64,000 bases of DNA from CAXSBR01 sp964236495 (GTDB lineage: Bacteria > Actinomycetota > Actinomycetes > Mycobacteriales > Jatrophihabitantaceae). This document shows, piece by piece, positions 57,642-64,000 of this stretch. Position numbers and translations under genes: made by a program. The notes below the pieces were generated by a model. It was given only the letters and a program-made list of their open reading frames with translations, did not search any database and was not told the DNA's origin. Every line of letters begins with the position of its first letter. Position 1 is the first letter of the stretch. Where the stretch lies: contig CAXSBR010000011.1 of NCBI GenBank assembly GCA_964236495.1, forward strand, positions 31,088-95,087, in the 5' to 3' direction.

Positions 57642-59105
57642 TCAGTGGCCGCCTACTGCGTCGAGGTAGGTCTTCATCACGGTCGCAGCGATGGGGGCCG
57701 ACGCCTTGCCGCCGGTGGTTTCGTTACCGCGAATGCCGCCGTTCTCCAGGAGGACGGCCACGGCTATGCGGGGCTTGTTCGCGGGCGCAAACCCGGTGAA
57801 CCACGCGTGCGGCGAGGCGCCCTTGACGGTCTCGGCGGTGCCGGTCTTGCCGGCCACCGTCACGCCAGGTATCTGCGCGCCGCGCCCGGTGCCGCGGGCG
57901 ACGACGTTCACCATCATCGTCGTCAGTATTGCTGCCTGCGCGGCGGTCACGGGTTGGGACTGCCTCTGCGGCTGGGCATTGGCCAGCACGCTGAGATTCG
58001 GTCGAGTTTCCCGCGCGACCAGGTAGGGCTTCATCAGCACGCCCTTGTTGGCCACTGCCGCCGAGATCATCGCTGCCTGTAGCGGCGTCACCCGCACGTC
58101 CTGCTGACCGATGCCTGTCTCGGCCAGCTTCGCCTGATCGCTGATTGCGCCGACAGTGGACGCGGCCACCGCAAGCGGCACCGCACTGCCCTGACCCGTC
58201 AGCCCGAACTGCTCGGCCTCGGCGCGGATCGCGGGTGCGCCCAGGTCGACGGCCAGCTTGGCGAAGGCGGTGTTGCACGAGATCGTCAGCGCCTGGTCGA
58301 GAGTGAGACGACCGCTGCGGCTGCAGATCTCGCCGTTGTAGTTCTCCAGGTACGTCCGGGTGCCCGGCAGCAGATACTTGGTGGGCGCGGCCAGCACGGT
58401 ACTGGCAGTGCGACCAGCCTTCAACGCAGCGGATGCATCGATCACCTTGAACATGGACCCCGGAGGATAAAGCTGATCGAACGCCCGGTTCAGCAGCGGC
58501 GTCGCCGGATCTTTGGTGTACTTCGCCCAGGCGGCGTTGATCGCGTCGGGATGGTGGGACGTCAGCAGGTTCGGGTCGTAGGACGGTGTACTCACCGCGG
58601 CCAGGATCGCGCCGGTGGCCGGATCGAGTGCGACGACGGCGCCGCGACGGCCGTCGAGCGCCTTGTATGCCGCGGCCTGAACCTTTGCGTTGATCGTGAG
58701 CGTGACGTTGCCGCCGCGCGGAACGCGTCCGGTGATGAGGTCGGCGAAGCGGGAGGTGAACAGGCGGCCGTCACTGCCCGAGAGCAGCGCCTGTTCGCTG
58801 GCTTCCAGACCCTGGGTACCGAAGATCTCGGAGTAGTAGCCGGTGAGGTCGGCATACACCGGGCCGTCGGGATAGGCGCGCAGGTACTTCAGCCGGTCCG
58901 GTGTCTTCACCGAGTCCGCGACCGCCAAGCCGTCGACGATGATCGATCCGCGCTGGCGTGAGTACTCGTCTAGCAGGACGCGACGGTTGCCCGGGTCGTC
59001 GCGGTAGCTGTCGGACTTGACCACCTGGACGTAGTTCAGGTTGATCAATAGCGCCAGCATCAGTACCCCGACGGCAGCAGACACCCGCCGGATAGGCCGG
59101 TTCAC
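57642..59105 (-). CDS. pbpA: Class B penicillin-binding protein (PbpA)
   Basis: A 487-residue transpeptidase. One N-terminal membrane segment (VGVLMLALLINLNYV), a short dimerisation region, then the penicillin-binding domain with SMFK (catalytic Ser in PPGSMFKVID), SCN (ISCNTAF) and KTGTAE motifs. It partners RodA in septal or lateral wall peptidoglycan synthesis. GTG 59105 overlaps the rodA stop (GTGA). Length matches mycobacterial PbpA (491). Confidence 0.95.
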   Translation of the reverse strand: MNRPIRRVSAAVGVLMLALLINLNYVQVVKSDSYRDDPGNRRVLLDEYSRQRGSIIVDGLAVADSVKTPDRLKYLRAYPDGPVYADLTGYYSEIFGTQGLEASEQALLSGSDGRLFTSRFADLITGRVPRGGNVTLTINAKVQAAAYKALDGRRGAVVALDPATGAILAAVSTPSYDPNLLTSHHPDAINAAWAKYTKDPATPLLNRAFDQLYPPGSMFKVIDASAALKAGRTASTVLAAPTKYLLPGTRTYLENYNGEICSRSGRLTLDQALTISCNTAFAKLAVDLGAPAIRAEAEQFGLTGQGSAVPLAVAASTVGAISDQAKLAETGIGQQDVRVTPLQAAMISAAVANKGVLMKPYLVARETRPNLSVLANAQPQRQSQPVTAAQAAILTTMMVNVVARGTGRGAQIPGVTVAGKTGTAETVKGASPHAWFTGFAPANKPRIAVAVLLENGGIRGNETTGGKASAPIAATVMKTYLDAVGGH

Positions 59106-60508
59106 ACCGGCACCGGCACGGGTACCGACACCGGCTCGGCGGCGCTGCGGCTGGGCCGGCGCCCGGCGTCGGAGATGCGTAGCAACAGCGCCAGCAGCAT
59201 GTAGTTGGCCACCAGCGACGAGCCGCCGTAGGACAGGAACGGCGTCGTCAATCCCGTCTCGGGCAGCAGCCGCGTGACGCCGGCGACGACGACGAACAGC
59301 TGCAAGCCAAGGCTGAACGACAACCCGGTGGCAAGCAGCTTGCTGAACGAGTCGCGCACGCCCAGCGCCGCGCTGAGGCCGCGGAAGATCAGCAGCCCGT
59401 ACACGATCAGCAGCGCTGCCAGGCCGAACAGGCCGAGCTCCTCGCCGAACGCGCTGACGATGAAGTCGCTTTTGACCACCGGCACGCTTTCCGGCCGTCC
59501 GCCGCCCAACCCGGTGCCGAAGACGCCGCCGGTGCCCAGCCCGAACAGCGACTGGCGCACCTGGAAGCCGGCGTTCGGGAAGGCGAACGGGTGCAGCCAC
59601 ACGTCGACGCGCGTTTTCAGGTTGAAGGGCAGGTAGTAGGCCGCCACCGCCGCGCCGGCGAACAGCAGCATTCCCAGCACGATCCAGCTGACCCGCTCGG
59701 TGGCGACGTAGAGCAGCACGATGAACAGCCCGAAGAACATCAGCGACGTACCCAGGTCCTTGCCCAGCACGAGCACGCCGATGCAGATCAGCCACGCCAC
59801 CAGCACCGGGCCAAGGTCGCGCCCGCGCGGCAGTTCCAGCCCGAGAACCTTGCGTCCGGTCAGCGACAGCACGTCGCGTTTGCTGACCAGGTAGGCCGAG
59901 GCGAACACCGCCAGCGCGATCTTGGCGAACTCACCGGGCTGGATGGAGAAGCCGGCGAAGCGGATCCAGATGCGCGCGCCGCCCACTTCGGAAAAGCGGG
60001 CCGGCAGAACGTCGGGAATCGCCAGGAACACCAGGCCCAGCATGCCGATGAGGAAGGGGTAGCGGGCCAGCGATCGAATGTCGCGCACCACCAGCAGGAT
60101 GGCGACGAACAGCGCCAGGCCCAGCGCGGTCCACACCACCTGCGTCGGGGCGGACGGGCCAAAGTACTGCAGGCCGCTGCCCTCGGCCGCACTCTGCTTG
60201 ATGCCCTGATCCAGGCGGTGGATCATCACCAGGCCCAGGCCGTTGATCAGCACCACGCACGGCAGCAGCACCGGATCGGCGTAGGGCGCAGTGAAGCGCA
60301 CGGCGAGGTGGGTGATCAGGGCGACCGCGGCGGCGAGCCCGGCGTAGACGGCGACCTGGCCGCTCACCCGGCCGTCGCGAGTCGCTTCGACGACGGCCTC
60401 GGCGGCCGCGACGACGACGATCGCTGCCGCCATCAGCAGCAGTTCCGATCCCCGTCCGGTGCGCGCTCGCACTGGTGCTGACGCTTGCGCTGGTGTCGAC
60501 GCACTCAT
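59102..60508 (-). CDS. rodA: SEDS peptidoglycan glycosyltransferase RodA/FtsW
   Basis: A 468-residue SEDS-family protein with about ten or more membrane segments. Diagnostic blocks are GGARIWIRFAGFSIQPGEFAKIA, read here as IRFAGFSIQPGEFAKIA, the GFQVRQSLFGLGTGGVFGTGL loop (as RQSLFGLGTGGVFGTG), KSDFIVSAFGEELGL and the closing GLTTPFLSYGGSSLVAN. SEDS proteins polymerise lipid II; RodA works with the transpeptidase encoded next. ATG 60508 overlaps the pstP stop. The C-terminus ends in an odd Val-Pro repeat (SVPVPVPV). Confidence 0.95.
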   Translation of the reverse strand: MSASTPAQASAPVRARTGRGSELLLMAAAIVVVAAAEAVVEATRDGRVSGQVAVYAGLAAAVALITHLAVRFTAPYADPVLLPCVVLINGLGLVMIHRLDQGIKQSAAEGSGLQYFGPSAPTQVVWTALGLALFVAILLVVRDIRSLARYPFLIGMLGLVFLAIPDVLPARFSEVGGARIWIRFAGFSIQPGEFAKIALAVFASAYLVSKRDVLSLTGRKVLGLELPRGRDLGPVLVAWLICIGVLVLGKDLGTSLMFFGLFIVLLYVATERVSWIVLGMLLFAGAAVAAYYLPFNLKTRVDVWLHPFAFPNAGFQVRQSLFGLGTGGVFGTGLGGGRPESVPVVKSDFIVSAFGEELGLFGLAALLIVYGLLIFRGLSAALGVRDSFSKLLATGLSFSLGLQLFVVVAGVTRLLPETGLTTPFLSYGGSSLVANYMLLALLLRISDAGRRPSRSAAEPVSVPVPVPV

Positions 60509-61929
60509 CGCGCTGCCCGGCAGGTCTGGTCGCTGGAGTTCGTCGAGGCAGGAGACGCTGCCTGCGTCGTCACCCCGGCGGACTGGGTCAGGACAGCCGT
60601 CGTCAACGCGGGCCTCGAGGTCAGCGTGACTGCCGTAGAGGTGCCTGTACCGGCGCTCACAGGTGGCGGTGCGGCAAGCGATGTCGGCGCGGGTGTTGCA
60701 GCCGGTGTCGGCGTTGTTATCGGCGTCGCTGCGCACAGGGGCAACAACTCACCGGTTTGCAGCCGGCCGACGATGGTGGTGGCGTCAGACCGGCTGTCGG
60801 CGGTGATGCCGTCCTCCACCTGCGAACGCACCGACGGCTTGAGATCGGCCAGGCGCACCGCGCTCAGCGAGACGGCACGGTAGAACTTCACCGGTCCGAT
60901 CCGGGTGTTCACGCCGCGATACACCGCCACCATCTGCGCACCGGCCGGATTCGCGGCACTACCCACGAAGTACTGCGTCTGCGTCCAGATCCAGGTCGCT
61001 ACGCCACCGGCAGCCAAGATCACCACGATGACCAGCGGAACGACGAAGTGCGGCCACCGTCGTTCCCGGCGATGCGTGGAGGGTGGCGCGGGTGGCTTCA
61101 TGGGGGCCGGCGAACCCAGAGTTGCCGCCCGGGCGGCCGGGCTGTCGTCGTCATCGGTCTGGCTGGCGGGATCGACGACGGCGCCCGCGATGACGGGCAC
61201 CTCGTCGCCGAGATCGGCTTCCACGACGTCGGCGACGATGCAGGTGACGTTGTCCGGCCCACCTCCGCGCAGGGCGAGCGCGACCAGCTGGTCGGCGCAT
61301 TCCTGCGGATCACCGTTGCTCAGCGCCTCGTGCAGGGTTTCGGCGCGTAGGACGTCAGTCAGCCCGTCGGTGCAGAGCAGGTAGCGATCGTGTTCGCGCA
61401 CCTCGCGGATGGCTACGTCGGGGTCGACGTCGGCACCGTTCAGCGCGCGCAGGATCACCGACTTACGCGGATGGTGGCTGGCCTCCTCGGCCGTCAACTT
61501 GCCCGTGTCGACGAGTGACTGGACGTAGGTGTCGTCGTGGGTTATCTGGGTGAGCTCGCCCTCGCGCAGGAGGTAGGCCCGCGAATCGCCGACGTGCACG
61601 AGACCGATGCGCGAGTCGGCGAAGCGGATGGCGGTGAGCGTGGTGCCCATGCCGTCGAGCAGTGAATTCTCGGCCACGGCGTCGGCCAGGCTGTTGTTGG
61701 CGTCGCTTACGGCTTCGCGTAATGACGTGATGAGGTCGTCGGTGGGGCGGTCGTCGTCCAGGCCCTCCATCGCGCCGATGACGATCTTGGACGCGACCTC
61801 GCCGCCGGCATGGCCACCCATGCCGTCGGCGATCGCGAGCAGCCGCGGACCGGCGTAGACGGAGTCCTCGTTGTTGCCACGCACCAGCCCGCGGTCCGAG
61901 CGCACCGCGTAGCGCAAGGCCAGCTTCAT
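60505..61929 (-). CDS. pstP: PP2C-family serine/threonine phosphatase PstP
   Basis: A 474-residue membrane phosphatase. PP2C domain residues 1-240 has VRGNNEDS, ADGMGGHAGGEVAS, VGDSRAYLLREG, LCTDGLTD and GGGPDNVTCIV, giving the metal-binding Asp residues. A linker, one membrane segment (FVVPLVIVVILAAGGVATW, near residue 305-325) and an outer Thr/Pro/Ala-rich domain follow. It reverses PknB phosphorylation. ATG 61929 was chosen at the family start (MKLALRYAVRSDRG); an open frame continues upstream but is not PP2C-like. Confidence 0.95.
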   Translation of the reverse strand: MKLALRYAVRSDRGLVRGNNEDSVYAGPRLLAIADGMGGHAGGEVASKIVIGAMEGLDDDRPTDDLITSLREAVSDANNSLADAVAENSLLDGMGTTLTAIRFADSRIGLVHVGDSRAYLLREGELTQITHDDTYVQSLVDTGKLTAEEASHHPRKSVILRALNGADVDPDVAIREVREHDRYLLCTDGLTDVLRAETLHEALSNGDPQECADQLVALALRGGGPDNVTCIVADVVEADLGDEVPVIAGAVVDPASQTDDDDSPAARAATLGSPAPMKPPAPPSTHRRERRWPHFVVPLVIVVILAAGGVATWIWTQTQYFVGSAANPAGAQMVAVYRGVNTRIGPVKFYRAVSLSAVRLADLKPSVRSQVEDGITADSRSDATTIVGRLQTGELLPLCAATPITTPTPAATPAPTSLAAPPPVSAGTGTSTAVTLTSRPALTTAVLTQSAGVTTQAASPASTNSSDQTCRAAR

Positions 61930-62017
61930 CGGCCGGCCCGCCCCAGCGCGTCGTTGCCGGGCGCAGCGCCGCCCGGGAGGGCCGAGGCGACGACGCGCTG
62001 CGTTGATACAGCCAGTT

Positions 62018-62479
62018 TCATTGCAGTTCCAGCACCGTCTTGCCGATCCGCACCGGCACGCCCGGCTCCAGCGGCATCGGACCGGCCAGGCGCATCTGGC
62101 CCAGGTAGGTGCCGTTCGTGGAGCCGAGGTCGTCGACGTACCAGACGTTGTCCTGCTGGCTGATCCGCGCATGTCGCGTGCTGGCGTAGTCGTCGGTGAG
62201 CACCAGCGTCGAGTCGTCGGCGCGCCCGATGAGCACCGGCGACCCGGTGAGCGGTATCCGGGTGCCGCGCAAGCTGCCCTCGGTGACGACGAGGTAGGAC
62301 GGCGCCCGTCGGTCGACAGCGTTACGGCGCTGACGACGCGCAGGCGGCGGCAAGGCCAGCCGACTCTGCCCGGCCGTGCGCAGATCGGCGCGTACTACTC
62401 GTACGGCGCCGTAGACGAACAGCCAGAGCAAAACCAGGAAGCCGAAGCGCATCAACTGGATGGCCAACGGCGAGTTCAT
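62018..62479 (-). CDS. fhaB: FHA-domain membrane protein FhaB (FipA)
   Basis: A 153-residue protein with one N-terminal membrane segment (LMRFGFLVLLWLFVYGAVRVV, cited as FGFLVLLWLFVYGAV) and a C-terminal FHA domain (LIGRADDSTLVL, then YASTRHARI and DLGSTNGTYL) that binds phosphothreonine, for example of PknB targets. It would link kinase signalling to FtsZ/FtsQ at the division site, as in mycobacteria. ATG 62479 fits the family start (MNSPLAIQLMRFG). It begins the run fhaB-pstP-rodA-pbpA-pknB. Confidence 0.94.
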   Translation of the reverse strand: MNSPLAIQLMRFGFLVLLWLFVYGAVRVVRADLRTAGQSRLALPPPARRQRRNAVDRRAPSYLVVTEGSLRGTRIPLTGSPVLIGRADDSTLVLTDDYASTRHARISQQDNVWYVDDLGSTNGTYLGQMRLAGPMPLEPGVPVRIGKTVLELQ

Positions 62480-62503
62480 GGGCCGGCCAAGGCGTTCCTG
62501 CGA

Positions 62504-62579
62504 TGCTCGCCCACGCACCTACGGCTCTTCACGCGAGCGCTCATCGCTACTACGTCGCTGCAATGCTCGCCCACGCGGT
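62504..62579. repeat. Short direct repeat in the fhaA-fhaB gap
   Basis: ATGCTCGCCCACGC occurs at about 62504-62517 and again at about 62566-62579, 62 bases apart, between the two FHA genes. Possibly a regulatory site of fhaB or chance. Confidence 0.5.
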
Positions 62580-62588
62580 ACTGAACCC

Positions 62589-63677
62589 TCACGCGTATTC
62601 CTGCTGGAAGACGACGCGACTGTGCCCTAGGCGCAGGACATCGCCGTGCTGGAGTTGCTGGCTGCCCACCGGGTGGCCGTTGACAGTGGTGCCGTTGGTG
62701 GAGCCGAGGTCGTAGGCGACGGCGAACTCACCGTCGAACTGAATGTCGGTGTGGCGCCGGGACACGCCCTGATCCATCAGCTGCAGATCGCAGTCCTGCC
62801 CGCGACCCACGATGTTGCTTCCGCGCCGCAGCACCAGGTGGTCCGGCGAGCCGTCGACGGTGAGTACCGCGCGCATCCGTGGGCGGCGCGGCGGCTCGAC
62901 GTAGGGTGGCGGCTCGCTGCCGGGCTGCTGCTGCTGCGGATACCCCGGCGCGGCAGCCGCGTACGCCTGCCCGGCCGCGACCGGATACTGCGGCGCACCG
63001 TAGGGGTCTGACGGATAGGGCGGGTACTGCTGCGGGTACGCGGGCGGCGGCGGATATTGGGGCTGCTCGTACTGGCCCTGCCCGGACTGGCCCTGCCCGG
63101 ACTGGCCCTGCCCGGACTGGCCCTGCGCTGACTGGCCCTGCCCGTACGGGCTCTGCTCGTACTGGCCCGCCGGCGGATATCCACCCGGCTGGGCGTACTG
63201 AGCGGGTGGCGGAGCCGACCCGAAGGGGTGCTCGTAGGTGCCCGGTGCCTGACCGGCGACGCTGGGCAGCGACAGAGACTCGTACGGTCGCTGGCGCGGT
63301 GGGGCCGCAGGCTCCATCCGCGACGCGACGCCGAAGACGCCGGTGTGCAGGGATTCGTCGCGGTGGAGGTAGACCTCGACGTCGCCGATCGTCGTCCATC
63401 CGTTGTCGTCCAGGCTTTCCTGCACCAACTCGGCCAGGGAGTTGCAGAGCTGAGCTTCCCATGGCAGCAACCGCTCGTGATCCGAGGAACCGAGGCTGAC
63501 CCGGTAGCGGTTGGGCGTGAGGACCTGGCCGTTGCCCATGACGGCACGCTTGTCCGCGGCCTCGCGCTGCAGGGCGTTCCCGATCTCGACGGGCTCGACC
63601 TGGCCCTTGAACACCCGCGCGAAGGCTGACCCCACGGCGCCTTCGAGTCGGCGCTCGAAACGCTGCGCCAGGCTCAT
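62589..63677 (-). CDS. fhaA: FHA-domain protein FhaA
   Basis: A 362-residue protein in three parts. The N-terminal DUF3662 domain (about 1-115: MSLAQRFERRLEGAVGSAFARVF, cited as AQRFERRLEGAVGSAFARV, with NRYRVSLGSSDHERL) is followed by a Gln/Gly/Pro/Tyr-rich linker of about 150 residues that includes a tandem GQSGQ repeat, then a C-terminal FHA domain (SNIVGRGQDCDLQL, GVSRRHTDI, YDLGSTNGTTVNGH). In mycobacteria FhaA binds the phosphorylated pseudokinase domain of MviN and regulates wall synthesis. ATG 63677 is the family start. The gene is directly upstream of the tRNA-Leu, as in Mycobacterium. Confidence 0.93.
   Translation of the reverse strand: MSLAQRFERRLEGAVGSAFARVFKGQVEPVEIGNALQREAADKRAVMGNGQVLTPNRYRVSLGSSDHERLLPWEAQLCNSLAELVQESLDDNGWTTIGDVEVYLHRDESLHTGVFGVASRMEPAAPPRQRPYESLSLPSVAGQAPGTYEHPFGSAPPPAQYAQPGGYPPAGQYEQSPYGQGQSAQGQSGQGQSGQGQSGQGQYEQPQYPPPPAYPQQYPPYPSDPYGAPQYPVAAGQAYAAAAPGYPQQQQPGSEPPPYVEPPRRPRMRAVLTVDGSPDHLVLRRGSNIVGRGQDCDLQLMDQGVSRRHTDIQFDGEFAVAYDLGSTNGTTVNGHPVGSQQLQHGDVLRLGHSRVVFQQEYA
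63071..63145 (-). repeat. 15-base tandem repeat in the FhaA linker, five units
   Basis: Units of ACTGGCCCTGCCCGG on the plus strand (63071-63145), the last two with changes, encode a GQSGQ pentapeptide repeat in the disordered linker. The identical third-position bases in the first three units show recent expansion. Confidence 0.9.
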
Positions 63678-63940
63678 TGCGGTCCCGCCTTCCACCTAGG
63701 GCAGCGTCGCACGCTGCCGATCCGGTCGAACAGGGGGTGCCCGGTGGTCAACCTCGGCGCCATCGCGCGGCGGCGGAGCTAGCCTTCCTCAGCGCCCTGA
63801 CTGGTTCGCGCTCAGTCGACCATGCTACTGGCGAGACGGCCGTCAACCCTCCAGGCGGCGCGGGCACGCATGCTAGCCTCGGATGTCCTGCTCGATGGGA
63901 AGTCGTCGGCAACGCAGGGCAGCTAGACCAGACAGTGCCA

Positions 63941-64000
63941 GGGCAAGTGGCGGAATGGCAGACGCGCACGGTTCAGGTCCGTGTGTCCGAAAGGACGTGG
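63941..64000 (+). tRNA. tRNA-Leu (anticodon CAG), 5' part, cut by window edge
   Basis: The acceptor arm GGGCAAG is followed by T and G, the D-arm GCGG...GGCAGACGC, and the anticodon stem-loop CACGG TTCAGGT CCGTG with anticodon CAG, then the start of the long variable arm (GTGTCCGAAAGGACGTGG). The 3' half lies outside the window. The 263 bases upstream to fhaA hold no other supportable gene. Confidence 0.92.

Noticed and set aside
59591..60481. 296-codon plus-strand frame antisense to rodA
   Set aside because: RodA is certain on the other strand; the antisense product is a His/Gln/Asp-rich shadow.
63071..63145. Regular short repeats considered as a CRISPR array
   Set aside because: Units are directly adjacent with no spacers and encode a coding-frame pentapeptide inside fhaA.
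63748..63969. 73-codon minus-strand frame between fhaA and tRNA-Leu
   Set aside because: It overlaps the tRNA and has no ribosome-binding site or family features.

Overview
The window is GC-rich and reads as the chromosome of an actinomycete. GTG starts are common, many genes overlap by 4 bases at stop and start (GTGA or ATGA), and there is a type VII secretion (ESX-like) locus. The right edge carries the actinobacterial near-origin cluster fhaA-fhaB-pstP-rodA-pbpA-pknB, transcribed away from a tRNA-Leu, as in Mycobacterium. The species cannot be named from this sequence; gene content suggests a free-living member of the Frankiales, Jatrophihabitantales or Antricoccales type rather than Mycobacterium.

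Layout. 1-1.1 kb: the 3' end of a siderophore-interacting protein and a Nudix hydrolase. 1.2-9.9 kb: a molybdenum-hydroxylase region (XdhC-type maturation protein, a frameshifted GlxA-type regulator, a ModA-like protein without signal peptide, a carboxymuconolactone-decarboxylase-like protein, a muconolactone-isomerase-like protein, the FeS/FAD/Moco subunits of a PaoABC-type oxidoreductase, and a MocA-like cytidylyltransferase). 10.0-12.7 kb: a SigE-type sigma factor, a membrane protein that is probably its anti-sigma factor, and a DUF4349 lipoprotein. 12.8-14.5 kb: phosphoglucomutase.

14.5-28.8 kb is the most unusual part: a reduced type VII secretion locus. The secretion arm (minus strand) has EccC, EccD, an EspI/MinD-like protein whose P-loop lysine is missing, and three accessory proteins, but no EccB, EccE or mycosin. 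The effector arm (plus strand) has two small Esx-like proteins, a DUF6507-like protein, a modular effector with a possible caspase-like C-terminal domain and its presumed immunity gene, then a second, N-terminally truncated 'orphan' copy of the same effector scaffold with a different C-terminal domain and its own presumed immunity gene. A third, decayed scaffold fragment lies at about 29.1 kb. This looks like a polymorphic-toxin array that evolves by swapping tips.

29-40.6 kb: a Tat-exported PHP phosphoesterase with a His-rich N-terminus and a small partner, an esterase, a Bcr/CflA exporter, a polar amino-acid ABC transporter, MoaD and MoaA, glucose-6-phosphate dehydrogenase and a DUF998 protein. 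40.7-43.2 kb: a VapBC-type toxin-antitoxin pair, a Fic gene broken by one frameshift and one stop codon, and tRNA-Ser(TGA). 43.2-46.9 kb: a teichoic-acid-like trio (SDR epimerase, TarI/IspD-like cytidylyltransferase, TagF-like transferase). 47.3-50.5 kb: beta-phosphoglucomutase and a GH65 disaccharide phosphorylase. 50.7-55.7 kb: citrate synthase, an S53 peptidase, a DHA2 exporter and a DUF2630 protein. 55.7-64 kb: the Ser/Thr kinase, phosphatase and cell-elongation operon and tRNA-Leu(CAG).

Functional links: moaA and moaD (cofactor synthesis), MocA (MCD formation) and the XdhC-like protein (cofactor maturation) would all serve the PaoABC-type enzyme. pgm, pgmB/GH65 and zwf form a glucose-phosphate node. 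PknB/PstP with FhaA/FhaB regulate the PbpA/RodA wall-synthesis pair encoded in the same operon.
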